A stretch of DNA of 64,000 nucleotides from Capillidium heterosporum (GCA_016630905.1 WBMQ01000003.1:1798001-1862000), one strand, 5' to 3'. Counted from the stretch's first letter, positions 12,134-24,226 are shown. Notes: a model not told the origin generated them from the sequence alone. Translations and numbers: made by a program.

Positions 12134-15100
12134 ATGTCTTTTGAAAATACCGGTATTGAAGTAAATTTACATGTGTAGATAGGCATTTAATTTTGATAGA
12201 AACTCTTTGACTTTACAAACAAATTCGATGCTGGGTTGCTGGATAAAGTTGTGCAAACAGCTTACAGTAGCGGTCCTCAGGTATTTAGCATCCTTTCAAT
12301 CTAATGTTAACCTCTAATTTAGCAAAAACTATGCATGGATGCTTTAGAAAAGTTTCAAAGCCATCCCGAAGCTTGGAATAGTGTCGATGTAATTGTCGAA
12401 AAATGCGAATTTCCTCAAAGCAAAGTAAGGACATATGTTTACTTTATATACTTATTACTTTTCTAGTTCATTGGATTGGCAGTTATGGAAAAACTTATCC
12501 AAACCTCGCTGGAAAACTATCCCAAAGGCCCAAAAAGATGGTACATTTATTTCTACAACTACTATATTGACCTTTTGTAGCAATTAAAAACTTTTTAATC
12601 CAACTTCTCATTAAGAATACTTCATCGGAAGCTAGCCTTGCTTCTCAAAAAGTTTACATAAACAAATTAGATCTTATTATCGTCCAGGTATAATCATTAC
12701 TAGATGAATGCTAACCCATTTAAGCTCCTTAAACAAGAGTGGCCCCACGACTGGCCTGACTTTATTCCCGAACTTATAAGCTCAAGTCGCTCCAACTTAT
12801 CCTATGTGCGAAAACAACATGCGCATCCTAAAATATATGAGGTACATCTATTTTGTAATAAGTGCTAATTCTATTAGTGAAGAAATCTATGATTTTTCAG
12901 AAGATTCCCTGACTCAAAATAAAATCAAAATCCTTAAAGGACAGATGGAGGGTGAATTTTCCAAAATATTCCAGCTTTGTCTTGAAGTGCTGAGTGGAGC
13001 TGAAGGAACCTCCCTTATCATCGCCACATTAGAGGCTCTTTTAGGTTTCTTGAACTGGATTCCCCTCAACTTTGTCTTCGATTCCGATCTACTCAACATC
13101 CTCTGTAACCGAGTAACTTCACCTGCAACTTGTATAATCTGACAATTTTAGTTCCTTCCCGTGCCATCCTTCCGTAATCTGACAATAAAATGCATTACCC
13201 AGATCGGTAGTCAGAAGGGTTCCAAAGAATACGATCAAAAATTCCTGTTACTGTTCAACGTTGTATTGGCCAGTATCAAGCAGACCATTCCCATCGACAT
13301 AAGTAATTAGTTTTATAAGTTTAAGCTTATAGTTTTTAGATCTTGCTGCTGGATATGCCAACGGAAACATTGAGGAACAGGAGTACGTTCAGAACATTGC
13401 CTTATTTTTGACAGGTTTCCTTGAGAAGCATATTGAAGTAATAGCTGTTTTTAACTTTTGCTAACCTTGTTAGCTCGTTGAAAAGGAAGGAAACAAAGCT
13501 GATGTCATACTTGCCCATCGTTATTTAGTTTTGATATCTGAAGTAGATGAAAGAGAAGTCTTCAAGATCTGCCTTGATTACTGGATTAAATTCGTGAGAT
13601 ATTTTATATAATCAACTACTAACTCTTAGGTTAGCTGAGTGAGCTTTTCAACTGAAATTAAGCTCCTTCCTGCTGTCAATCAAAATGCTCTCAACATTCC
13701 CGATCTTGGGGCTCCACCTAGTGATATGTTTGCAAACTTCCCTCTACGCAAGCACAACTATAGCCCAGTACTTTCATCCCTTCGTAGTGTGATGATTGAT
13801 CGGATGGTTCGTCCAGAAGAGGTGAGATGCTTAATGTAGTATGCTTTTGCTTATATAGTCTTAGGTTTTAATTGTTGAAAATGACGATGGGGAAGTAGTT
13901 CGTGAATTCACTAAAGAGACCGATACCGTCACATTGTATAAAAGTATGAGGGAGGCTTTAGTATATCTCACCCACTTGGACGTCGTTGATACTGAAGAAA
14001 TTATGACCTTGAAGCTTTGCAAACAGGTAATTGTAATATTTAAACTGGTCCTAATGAGTTCAGGTTGAAATGGACAAGTTCAATCGCACGAAGCTAAACT
14101 GTTTATGCTGGTCAATTGGATCTATCAGTGGTGCCATGCGTAAGATCAACACTATTATTCTTTTCTCACCTTTATTTTAGATGAAACAACTGAAAAGAGA
14201 TTCCTTGTAATCGTAATCAAGGATCTCTTGGGCCTATGCGAGCTTACAAAAGGAAAAGACAACAAAGCCATCGTTGCCTCCAACATCATGTACATTGTAG
14301 GGCAATACCCAAGGTTCTTGAGGGCCCACTGGAAGTTCCTAAAAACAGTTACCAACAAACTGTTTGAATTTATGCACGAGTCTCATGAAGGTAGCTTTTC
14401 AATATTTCTGAATTAACAGGTATTTTAGGTGTAAAAGATATGGCCTGCGATACCTTTATGCAGATCGCTACATCGTGCAAGCGCTACTTTGTTGGCCAAA
14501 ATTCAACCGAGACCCATTCCTTAATAGAAGCTATAGAAAACGACTTAAGCTACATTATCAGCGACCTTACTCCTGCTCAAACGAACTGCTTCTACGAAGC
14601 TTGCGGTGAAATCATCGCCGTCCATCCTAGCCCAGACGCTCAAGCTGAGTTAATTGGACGGTTCCTAGCCACCACCAACAAGCAGGTAGGTTTACTGCTT
14701 TAGCATCTTTAACTAACAGTTTGTATAGTGGGCTCAATTGGTCCATAACAGTGCTACCTTTGACGACCAAGCTGCTGTGAAAGCTTTGGGTAACTGCCTC
14801 AAATCCTTTACTGCCATATGTCGTGGCTCTGGTACCGCCTTCACAAGGCAACTAGGTCTCATCTACGGCGATCTACTTGGACTATTCAAGTCGTGTTCGG
14901 AAGTCATCAATGTCACTCTTGCTAACATGGGTAAGTTAGACACTGCTTTTTCAACTAATTTTCGTCTAGGTCCCGTTGCGATGCAAACTCCTAAAGTTCG
15001 CTACTTACGTGGAGTCCGTAAAGAATCCTTACGCCTGCTTGAAACCTATATCAGTAAATCGACCGATCTCAACACTATAACCGTCGATCTCATGCCCCCT

Positions 15101-16194
15101 CTGATCGAAACCTACCTCATAACTTATAAAAATAGTCTACCCAACTCCCGTGAAGCCGAGGTTTTGGATCTCTTTAGCATGGCTGCCGAAAAGCTTGGGG
15201 TATTTTGTCTATTGAGTAGTTCTAACAATGTCTAGTCACTGCTTAACGATAAGATACCGGTCATCCTCGATTCGGTGCTTCTGCCTACTATGGAAATGCT
15301 TCAAGGGAATTATACCGAATATCCTGACATTCGTATCGCCATCTTTAAGCTGCTTAAGAATGTCGTTGCCAACTGCTTCAACGGTATTGTTTCCCACAAA
15401 TATTTCCTAATTTTCCTTTAGGCATTTTAGCTGGATCGACCGAAGGCTTCAACGGAGTTATGTTCACCCTGATTTACGGGTACAAGCATACCTTACGTGA
15501 CATTTCCGAAATGTCGCTTGAAACGGTGGCTGAAATCTTCAAAAATGTCTGCGCTTCTGAAGGTGCTGTTAGGGATTCCTTTTGTTCAGCTTACATCTTC
15601 CAGCAGCTACATAGTATTATGAATGTTTTGTTCGATGGCGAGCATAAGAATGGTATAATTTTAATTTAAAGTGCCTACTGACATTTTAACTTAGGATTCC
15701 ACATTCAGTGCAAGACGATCTGTCAGTTGATCCTACATATCAAGAAGGATCTAGCTCATGTCCCTTTGCAGTACGGTACAGCACGCCAGCCCAACATGAA
15801 CAACTCCGAGTACCTTCGCGAGTTTTTGAAGGAGTTGGTGACAGCTTCCTACTCCCATTTGAACCAGTAAGTTTTCGATACAAAACATGTGGCTTAACAC
15901 TATTTAGGAACATAGTAGGATCAGTTCAGTGAAGGACTAATTCTCTACGCCGATGAACTTCCCAAATGCAAGCTCTTTGTTCGTGATTTCCTGATCAGCA
16001 TCAAGGTACTGTGCCATACAATTTAATTTCAATGGCTTATATAACAAATTTAGGAATTCGGAAACGACAACTCGGACCTCTTCTTGGCAGATCGTGAGCA
16101 AGAACTTCAACAAAAGCAAGCTCGTGAACGTGAGTTAGCACTCCAGGTGCCTGGTATGATCAAGCCATCAGAGCTTCCTAGTATGGAGGATTGA
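12134..16194 (+). CDS. CRM1: Exportin-1 (CRM1/Xpo1), nuclear export receptor
   Basis: Importin-beta-family karyopherin that exports leucine-rich-NES cargo with RanGTP. I place about 22 exons with introns of 36-55 nt. Exon 1 is 12134-12160, exon 2 is 12200-12280, exon 3 is 12323-12424, and the TGA is at 16192-16194. The N-terminus reads [11 protein letters not shown]...[16 protein letters not shown]. The central repeats are very conserved ([54 protein letters not shown]). The C-terminus ends [10 protein letters not shown]. The Cys in GLCE (near 14237) is the residue alkylated by leptomycin B in sensitive species. Four places need one nucleotide skipped to keep frame: near 12540/12581, near 12803, near 13652 and near 15918. 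Everything else is intact, so I treat it as a functional gene with sequence errors. Confidence 0.93.
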
Positions 16195-16686
16195 GGTTCC
16201 TGATCAAAAATTAGGTTTGCTTTCAACTAATGTGAAGTTTCTATTGTCTTCATACTTGAAGCATTTTAAATAAAAATTGAGTATATTGAACTTTTGTTGT
16301 ATAGTGTCATTGGTTTTAATAGTTTGATGATTACAGGCGACATAGTTGAATATGCTATTAAAGGTTGGCTTTATATCCAAGATCGCCGTGTTATAAATTC
16401 AAAAACTGCAACTCTTCATCAGTTTATTCAAATTGATAGGACACAAACTCAGTAGCATGCTATATAGATTATGGAAACCATATATTTAGGACATATTATT
16501 TAATGTACATGTATTATAGAATTGATAGATTTATATTCATTATAAATCAAACCAATACCAATACTTTTTCAAGTTAAAGCCAAGTATATTCGATAGCAAA
16601 TGTCTTCAAAGCATTAAAAAACTTATAGGTGTACCGATGGGACATTAGCACAATGTTATTCTAATTTACAGGATATTAACTCACTT
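16195..16686. other. Convergent intergenic region, CRM1 and WSS1 3' ends
   Basis: AT-rich region between two convergent stop codons, holding both 3' UTRs and presumably both polyadenylation signals (for example aataaa-like sequence near 16270). No gene seen. Confidence 0.5.
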
Positions 16687-17775
16687 TTACAAGTTACATA
16701 ACTGACAGGGTGGTGCATTTGTTTGGTTAAAATAGGTACATCTACCACAAGTCCAACCTGTACTCAATTGTGGTATAAGTGTTTCACAGACTAGACATTG
16801 TAACTTGGATATATCATTGATTAAAGTACAGTTGGGACAGGTCCAGCTATTGCTACTACAAGAACTTGAGGTCGGCTGTTCAATAATATCTACCAAATTA
16901 ATGATATCGGTACTGATATTTTTACTTGAAGCCGAAGCTTGACATTTAAGATTGGTAACTTGAGTTTGGTTGGTTAAGTTGGCAGCAGCTTTCATCATGA
17001 GAAGTTTTTCGAGTGGATGGGAAAATAAATTGGAACTGCTGGTGCCACAAGACTCGCCACCTAGTCTATAACCGTTACCTTGGAAACTTTTTGGAACTAT
17101 AGAGTTGGTATTGTACCTATTTCTCACTGATATTCCTTTGGAAGTGCCACCTAACCTGTACCCTGTCCCAGAAAAACTTGCTGTTTTGGAAGATTTGGTA
17201 AAGTTATCGATACACTCTTGCTTAAGTTCATTTAGGAGGCTGTAGAACTTTTCATCGTGAGGGCCATGTACTTTTAAATTTTGTGGTTAGAATGGTTGAT
17301 GGGGAATATACTACCTATGTGCGTCAACCTAAAATTTATATTAGAACCATTTTTTGAAAAATAGAGTACTCGTGTAACAAGGTACCTAAAAGATCTAGGT
17401 AAGGGAGGAAATTGGCAGTCTTGCCAATGCGCAACTTTATTAAAATGCAAGACGTCTTGTTGACATTTAAACCTAAAATAGCAAAATACACTAAACAATG
17501 TAAATATAAACATTTAAATTTACCTAACAAGTTATCACTCTTGGGTACCATCTCCTTCAAATGGGTAACGAACCAACCTCGTTTCTCCATTATGGGTTCT
17601 ACCTTTTTTACAATATCCATAAACAATTATTCCAGCATCAATTTACCTGCCGGGCTAACTTTACCAGCAACTCTAAAGCTTGACCACGTTGAATTAAACC
17701 TTTGTTGACTGATACCTTGGAAAATTTCTTTAGTGTCTCGTCAATGTAAGGCTCTTCATTTTGAAGTTGCTTCAT
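16687..17775 (-). CDS. WSS1: Wss1-like WLM metalloprotease with RanBP2 zinc fingers
   Basis: Metalloprotease of the Wss1/SPRTN group that cuts DNA-protein crosslinks and SUMOylated complexes. Exons are 17647-17775, 17524-17602, 17370-17472, 17315-17328 and 16687-17270, giving exactly 302 aa. The WLM domain runs from PIMEKRGW through LLGLNVNK to the catalytic site. The fourth exon is only 14 nt and, joined to its neighbours, gives LLHELTHIVHGPHDEKFY, the HExxHxxHGxH zinc-binding motif. GTGYRLGG follows. The C-terminus carries an aliphatic stretch IINLVDII, a candidate SUMO-interaction motif, and two RanBP2-type fingers (WTCPNCTLIND...CLVC and WTCGRCTYFN...CQLC). The start is the first ATG ahead of the WLM helix. 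Confidence 0.88.
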
Positions 17776-18781
17776 ATTGGTTGAGTTGGAGGTTGCTATT
17801 TGAACTTTTATGAATAGGAAGTTTTGAGTTTGGACTGCGAGAAATATTTAGGATTTCTGATGGTAAATTAGGCTTATGAAGTGAGTTTTTGATTGGGAAT
17901 AGTGAAGTAAAATGTATAGTAGTTTACAGCAATTTAAAAGGTTGGTATGCGTACTATCTAGGCTTTTGTATACTGTTCTTATCAATAGGAACCATGTATA
18001 TTAGCTAAGCTTACCAATTCATCATTAAAGTTTGAATTTTATAATTTAATTACAATGCTAGTAATATCTACTTATTAATAGATAGATGCTATGGAAAGAT
18101 TTACAAAGACAAATGTTATAGGCTGACTAGTTGAGCTATTTTAAATTATAGAGACATTTAGAGATTAAAGCTTACATTTTAAAATAGAATATGAACAAAA
18201 CTAAGGACATCGTTAGGATTTGATTTATTAGGGATTTCAAGAATTGTTTTGTGATGAACTGCTGTACTTTAAGATGTAGTTGAATGTTCAAAGATTAAGC
18301 TATTAGAAAGGATTACATCAAGGTTGGGTATTACATTTTGAGTTGATTATTTAAATTATTGGTTATAGAATTAAACTGATTGAAGTTCAGTTTAGTAAAG
18401 TTAATAAACTAATTGGTTTGATTTGAATATCAATTCCAGCGTAGTGACTACACGCTTGCCCTTAATAGACTCCTACGTCATACAAGTAGGATTGTTGCTC
18501 ACCGTATTATTTTCATATACAAACCTAATCTAAGGCTTGATTAGAGTGTAACTTTCTTCAATGTATCTTTAATTTTATCCATCTATGAGATAAACTTCAA
18601 GACTCGTTGGTGAAATGTACAAATAATGGCATATATCTTTCAGTATCCCATCAAATTGTACTAAGGTAATATACGCGCTATTGAACATATAAGCTATAAA
18701 CTCTAATCTAACTAAAAAATATAGTACCTCTGATATCAATTCAAAATAAAATAAAATTTAATATAGCTCAAGTAAGAAGCA
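17776..18781. other. Intergenic, nothing recognised
   Basis: About 1 kb of AT-rich DNA between the WSS1 start and the FAM32A-like stop. It contains the WSS1 promoter. No open frame or RNA gene was recognised. Confidence 0.5.
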
Positions 18782-19285
18782 ATTAACCAGGCCCAACCTA
18801 AAATTTAAAAAATATAATCAGTTGACATAACAAATTAAATGCTACCTTTGGGATATCGTAGTGTTCCGACAACTTCTCCAACTTCTGGTTGAACTCCTAA
18901 AACTATTCAGTTTGAGCAAATAAAAAAATGCTTACTTGAACTTTGTCTTTATGAGATTTCTTTGCCAAAGCTTCAACTTTATCTTTGAGCTAAATTATTT
19001 CAAAAATATGTTAGATTCTATTAAACCAAAAATGTCAAAGAAATTTACCTTTTGCTCCTGAAGCTTTTCGAATTTTAGTTCGGATTCGGTCTTGGCTGGT
19101 TTAACGATTTCTATTAAAGTTTCGTCGAGTTCATTTAGTTCCTTCTTCTTGCTTTTACTTTTCTTTGATTTCTTTTTCCTAAAATAATGTTAATGGGATT
19201 AAATTGAATGGAATTACTTTATACCCCCCTTGAGCTTCAAAGCACCGGGTACGACGAAGCCATGCTCTTCTTTGTTGGAAGACAT
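18782..19285 (-). CDS. FAM32A: FAM32A-like nuclear/spliceosome-associated protein
   Basis: Homologue of FAM32A, a small basic protein found at the spliceosome active site in metazoa. Exons are 19225-19285, 19049-19178, 18936-18989, 18846-18896 and 18782-18796, about 103 aa. The N-terminus contains GALKLKG followed by a Lys/Ser-rich stretch (KKKSKKSKSKKK). The C-terminus contains AKKSHKDKVQEFNQKLEKLS followed by EHYDIPK, the family signature (human: THKQRVEDFNRHLDTLTEHYDIPK). Splicing exon 1 to exon 2 leaves the frame one nucleotide short, at a run of six G (19225-19230 on the plus strand as C). A seventh G would restore it, so this is probably a homopolymer error. Divergently transcribed from the TBC gene. 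Confidence 0.8.
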
Positions 19286-19691
19286 TAAAAAGGTAATTAA
19301 TTTGGATTTGAGTTGGGAAGTTGAAGTGCAAAATGGATGTTGATATGCAGCCAATAAGAGCTAATGCTAGTTGGTTTATAGGGAACTGTTCTTTGAGCAA
19401 TGGGCTTGTTTTATGTTTTGACAAGCCAATTGTGTACTATTCTTTAGACTTTCATAGGCTATGCTTGCTTCCAGCATATATAGCAATCTTATAATATGCT
19501 TTTATTGAATAGAAATGGTATAAATTTGGAAAATGCAATAAACTTTTGTCAAAACATAAATGATAAGCTATAGCCATTCTAGGACATAAATGGTATAGAT
19601 TAAAGGAAATTTCTAGATTCTATACGTCAGTTGAGACTTCCGACAGTTGAAGCTAAAATACAAGTATCTGATCCCATTGATAGCCAACGTG
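19286..19691. promoter_or_regulatory. Divergent promoter region, FAM32A and TBC gene
   Basis: About 400 nt between two divergent start codons, without coding signal. No specific element is assigned. Confidence 0.35.
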
Positions 19692-21295
19692 ATGAAGTAC
19701 GAAGAAAGGTATACTTGCATTTCTATTCGCATTGTGTTCTAATATTAGTGCTCTATTATTTAGGCTGTTTATATTAAAAAAATACTTGACCTTGGCTGAA
19801 AATGCTACCCCAATACAAAATCAACTTCAACTTGAAATTGCTTGGGATGACAGAGACTTTACTGACATTAACAAATTTCGAAAACTGGTGTGGCAACGTG
19901 GTCTACCCGAAAATGAAAAGTATAGGTCCATGGTTTGGAAGGTAAGTATTTGCAGCATATATAGTTTTAATTTAGCTATTTTAGGTATTACTAGGTTATC
20001 TACCATTAAATGCACGTTCCAATTGGCAAAGTATTTTAATGGAGCAGCGTCAACTTTACCAAGTAATATTTCAAATGTTGCTACAGACATAAGCTAACCT
20101 ATATAAACAGAACTACATCCAAGAATTCATTTCAAATTTTGAAGAATTAGCTCTCAACGACTTTGACAAAGTGCAGTCCAATACGAGTAAAGCTGAACCA
20201 GTAGAACCAAAAGCCGACCATCCTTTAAACAACAACCAACGCAGTGACTGGAACATATACTTCAAGGATAAATCTATTTTACAAACCATACAGCTCGATA
20301 TCAACCGCACCTTAACCGACTTTCACTTTTTGAGGATGGAGGAGGAAGTTCTAACCAAAAACTTGCACAACTTAGCCATGCAACGGATTCTCTTCCTCTT
20401 TGTAAAGTTGAACTCAGGTATTGGCTATGTGCAAGGTATGAACGATTTAGTAGCCACTTTATACTATGTCAACTTACAACTGCATCAACTCAAACTCAAT
20501 TGGTCTGTAGAGATCGAAGCTGATACTTTCCACATGTTCAATCTCCTTATTCAAGGTTCTTTACGCGACCTCTACAATAAGACTTTGGATTGGGATCATA
20601 CTCTGGGTGTAGGCTCCATCTTGAAGAATTTTACCGATAGGCTACAGTTTGCCGACCCCATATTGGCTAAAGATTTGAAAAACAAGAGTATTGAACCTAG
20701 TTACTACGTCTTTAGATACGTCAGTACGTTGGGGACGCGTGAATTTACACTACCGGACCTGGTAGAACTTTGGGATTTCTTACTAGCCTATGGTACTAAG
20801 GAGAAGGCTGAACTAGTCGATACTATGGTTGTCGTCAGTGTAGCTATGGTTGTCTTACAGAAACACCAGTTGCTATTGGAAGATTTCAACGAGAACGTCA
20901 AGCTTTTGCAAGCTTATCCCTACCCGCTCCCTACCCACGAGGTCATCGAGCTGGCTGTTAATTTAGATCACCAGTTTTTGCAGTCGGATCCCAACGACCG
21001 CCAACCTACCCTAGATGATGAAAGTTTGGAAGTCGGTGCCATGGCCGATGTAGATGTAGTTCCTGAAGCTCCCATCACCCAAGCTAACTTGAGTAAGAAG
21101 GTCAACCATTTAGTCGGTAGAGCTAGTTCCCAACTCCGTACTTTGGCTTCCAACATCCCTAGGAATCCACGAATATTGGATAAAGTCGAAAATAAGTTGG
21201 GCTGGTCTAACAAATCCTTCAAGGATTGGTTGAACAACCGACAGACTACTCCAAGGGATAGTGACAAGGAGTTAGTGACGGTACCCAAGTCTTGA
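19692..21295 (+). CDS. TBC-domain Rab GTPase-activating protein, TBC1D13 type
   Basis: Predicted Rab GAP for membrane traffic. Exons are 19692-19708, 19764-19941, 19985-20062 and 20111-21295, giving 485 aa. The first exon encodes MKYEER, joined in frame to LFILKKYLTL. The TBC domain starts with FRKLVWQRGLPENEKYRSMVWKVLLGYLP. The TBC1D13 signature DHPLNNNQRSDWNIYFKD follows. The dual catalytic fingers are both present: IQLDINR (IxxDxxR, near residue 150) and YVQGMND (YxQ, near residue 196). The PSYYVFRYVSTL...LPDLVELWDFL block completes the fold. The last 100 residues are polar and Asp-rich and lack a known domain. The order of signatures is that of human TBC1D13, but the long insert of the human protein is absent. 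Confidence 0.88.
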
Positions 21296-21609
21296 TTTGC
21301 TTTTTTAATTTGAGGTGTTGTACATATACGGTAATTAAACTTTTTTATGTTCGATCGAGTTTATTTGAAAGGTAAAATGTCAGTTGTTGATAGTTAAGGC
21401 TTATAAATAGGTTTTAGGTACTTTATTTGTAGATGTGCTGTTGCTATCTAATTCCTTACCTAAAATTCTTTTCTATATTTTGTTATTTTATGTACACAGC
21501 TATTAAATTAAACGCTTAAAACTTATACGTATAAAGAATTTATTTGCAATGGTATATAGGCTCGAATACTTGTAAGCACCGTTTACATCGCCTTTCAGTT
21601 AAGATCCTA
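21296..21609. other. Convergent intergenic region
   Basis: AT-rich 3' region between the TBC gene and the convergent Pro-rich protein gene; no coding signal. Confidence 0.45.
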
Positions 21610-21966
21610 CTAATTAAAGACGGCAGGTGGGGATGGAGCTGGAGGCGATGGTGCGGGTGGGGAAGGGGCGGGAGGTGATGGAGCTAATCCGAGAGCCTGA
21701 ATTGGAGCAGGTGGAGAAGGTGCGGGTGGGGAAGGGGCCGGTGGAGATGGTGCTGCTCTAAAGGCCTGAACTGGAGCAGGAGGCGATGGTGCGGGTGGTG
21801 AAGGAGCTGGTGGGCTAGGTGCTACTTCAAAAGCCTCAACAGGAGCAGGTGGGGATGGCGCAGGAGGAGAAGGAGCAGGTGGCGATGGTGCAAGAGGGGA
21901 AGGAGCTAACGGACTTGACTGTGTCAAAGCGATTAGTAAGATAGCTACAATAATTGAGTATTTCAT
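21610..21966 (-). CDS. Small secreted Pro/Ala/Ser repeat protein
   Basis: 118 aa single-exon protein. A hydrophobic N-terminus (MKYSIIVAILLIALTQ) is a good signal peptide. The rest is built of APSPPAP units arranged in three larger blocks, each opened by a short spacer such as PVEAFEV, PVQAFRA or PIQALGL. The low-complexity Pro/Ser pattern is typical of extracellular, probably O-glycosylated wall or surface proteins. No cysteine and no GPI signal is visible, so secretion rather than anchoring is inferred. Codons in the repeats vary (gga, ggt, ggc on the opposite strand), so the repeat is maintained at the protein level. Function unknown. Confidence 0.65.
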   Translation of the reverse strand: MKYSIIVAILLIALTQSSPLAPSPLAPSPPAPSPPAPSPPAPVEAFEVAPSPPAPSPPAPSPPAPVQAFRAAPSPPAPSPPAPSPPAPIQALGLAPSPPAPSPPAPSPPAPSPPAVFN

Positions 21967-22595
21967 TTTAATACTTTTTCAATGATTCCAAGCGAGTCTT
22001 ATATATACTGTTCAAAATTTCGGTTTCAAGCATATATTGTAAATATTCCAAGAACTTTGATATGTTTTCAATGTGGCGTGGTATACAAGTCAATTGCGCT
22101 ATAGCTATTGCTTTATTTAAGCGTGGACGTGAATCACGATGCCTGTAATTTGTAGATAAATGTCTCCTGAACAGGCCAAGAAGTATAATGGATGGTGTAT
22201 TAGATGTACCCTTCCATTTAGGGATGCTTATAAAGTTAATGATGATCATGTAGTAAACTACTGACAGGGTAAAAATCCAAGCATACTGGATATATTTACA
22301 AAAGTAGCTTATTAGCGAGATGTAGGCGTTGCTATTGCCACATAACAAGTACCGAACTTATATCAATGCATCCACATTGTAAAGTGATCATACGGATCTT
22401 TCTACAGAAGCCATTCCTAGTTAGGTTAGTACAAGAATTAGCCACGGTGCATTAGGTTTGGAAACTAGGACATGACTGCTTGTAAAGTACTTTTAAAGAC
22501 CCTAAAAAATCAGCAGTCCTTTTTCTATAGTTTGTTATGATATATTGACAGAGTTGAGCGCCACCAACTTGTTTACCAAAGTTTATCCCAAGTAT
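21967..22595. other. Intergenic with one doubtful minus-strand frame
   Basis: A 126-codon open frame at 21968-22348 (minus) includes a hydrophobic segment (WIFTLSVVYYMIIINFISI) but has no family resemblance or splice context. It directly abuts the start of the Pro-rich gene and is more likely promoter DNA. Not called as a gene. Confidence 0.35.
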
Positions 22596-22967
22596 TTAGG
22601 TAGGGTAGATATCCGATTTGGCTATTACATTTCGCGGTACAACATCTAAATTGAAATTACCATTTATAAAGTTGAGAATTTTCAAAATATTAGCCACGTA
22701 CACTAAACTAGAGACAGGTATATCCACTACCATTATAGGGTCATGGATGCTGACCTTGATGTGTGGGAAAACATGTACGTGTAGAAGTAACTTGTGGCTT
22801 ATATTTATCCCCATTAGATTTTCTTTTAGCAACTGGATGTAATATGAACTAATAAAAGGATTATGTACGTAATTTTTAGTGAAATACAAACTTTGCAAAT
22901 ATCTATATCGAGTACAAAATCATGAAAAAGTAATTTATATAGCTTTTCAATTTTGTCGATGGTATCC
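22596..22967 (-). CDS. Possible small unidentified gene
   Basis: A minus-strand stretch opens with ATG at 22967 (MDTIDKIEKLYKLLFHDF and on to LDIDICK). Further down there is a long open frame (22596-22898) with coding-like composition, for example MGINISHKLLLHVHVFPHIK followed by VSIHDPIMVVDIPVSS. The two frames differ by one position. I could not find a GT-AG pair that joins them cleanly, so the exon structure is unresolved or the gene is damaged. No family recognised. Confidence 0.3.
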
Positions 22968-23320
22968 ATCAAGTACAGCCGCTTTGACCATAGTTAAAGC
23001 ATTTACCAGTTATAGGTAGTTTCCTAAATCACCTCTGAGATAGGGTAATCTTACTGAAGGTGCAGATTGTAGCTTTTTAATCGCTAATTATATTTAAAAA
23101 TATATGTTTTCAATAGACGTAAGGGAATTCTAGACTTTTACTTGAAGCTGGTAAAGTCATTAGAAAAAGTCTACCAAATCTATCCATCAAAATTAAATGC
23201 AACCAACTCATATTTACATAAATAGCTTTTTATTATTATTTATACTTTATGGTTTATTCCAACAAGAAACTATATATTTTTGCCATATATCAATTTACTA
23301 GGCGGTTGAGTGGGAGCAAA
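22968..23320. other. Intergenic, nothing recognised
   Basis: AT-rich. It contains the 3' UTR of the PAB2 gene and a possible promoter for the doubtful gene to its left. Confidence 0.4.
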
Positions 23321-24166
23321 CTAGTAGGGAGCAGCTCCACGGTTGGGACGGCGTCCACTATAATACATAAAAAGTTAGAAAAAGTGATATTTTAGAAAGT
23401 TTACCGGAATCCTCCTCTGGAACGACCACCACGGAAAGATTTACCTCTACCACGGTCTCCACTAGGAGCAACTACACCAGGTACGTTGGTACGCTTGGAC
23501 ATGACTTTGAGAGGGCGTCCGTTGAGGATCGATTCATTGAGTACTAAAGCGTTGGCTACTAATGAGGGGTCGCTAAACTCGATATACCCAAATCTTTTTT
23601 GGAAAAGTTAGTGGTGTATATAAATAGACAGGTACCCTTTAGGTCTACCGGTCTCCTTGTTCATCATAATGGAGACGCGGTTGATGGCACCGCAGCTGCG
23701 GAAGTGATCCTGCAGCTCTTCAGGAGTTACGGCGTAGTCGACCTAAAGAAAGTTAGTTTTGAAAGTTTTGAAGTAGGCTTACGTTTCCGACGTAGATGGA
23801 GCGGTTGTCACGCTCGACTCTATCCTCTAAGTTGATTTAGCTTTGTTTTATGGAGATTTTTACCTAATGACATAAAGGTCCTGGCTGTAGCTGGGGCAGC
23901 AGCTGCTGGGTTGTTGGTGGCATTTTGGGTACGTAGCTGTCGACCCTCTTCCTCCAACTCGGCAACCCTCTTCTTCATCCTTGCCAACTCCTACTTATTT
24001 GAGTCTACTGTTGCTTATAAAAGGTTACCTCTTCGGGGTTGGTAGTCTCCTCAGGGGCTTCCTCCAATCCTTCGAGCTCCAGCATCTCGGGGTCGATTTC
24101 CATATCTTGGACGTCCATATCCAAGTCCATATCCAAAAGTTCCAAGTCATCGGCGTTGTTCGACAT
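23321..24166 (-). CDS. PAB2: Nuclear poly(A)-binding protein Pab2/PABPN1
   Basis: Binds poly(A) tails in the nucleus and supports tail-length control and exosome targeting. Exons are 24029-24166, 23864-23990, 23783-23826, 23636-23742, 23405-23593 and 23321-23357, giving exactly 213 aa with introns of 37-47 nt. The N-terminus is acidic ([19 protein letters not shown]). A short coiled coil follows ([19 protein letters not shown]). The single RRM has RNP2 SIYVGN and RNP1 KGFGYIEF. The tail is Arg/Gly-rich ([19 protein letters not shown]). Order, length and motifs all match PABPN1. The start is the only ATG in the first exon, and the stop is TAG. Confidence 0.93.
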
Positions 24167-24226
24167 TTTTAATTGCTACCGTTTATGAATGCTTTAAAAA
24201 AGTTTGGTTAATAAGCATCCCATACT

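Noticed and set aside
12134-15930. Programmed +1 frameshifting as in Euplotes
   Set aside because: Only one of the slip sites lies at a stop codon, no common slippery codon pair is seen, and most long genes lack any slip. Sequencing error is simpler. It is kept only as a checkable finding.
17412-17708. Plus-strand 98-codon frame over the WSS1 exons
   Set aside because: It is a shadow of the minus-strand WLM domain exons, which splice into a family-consistent protein.
18420-18560. Possible tRNA or small RNA in a locally less AT-rich patch
   Set aside because: I could not fold a cloverleaf with A and B box sequences, and no tRNA was recognised anywhere in the window.
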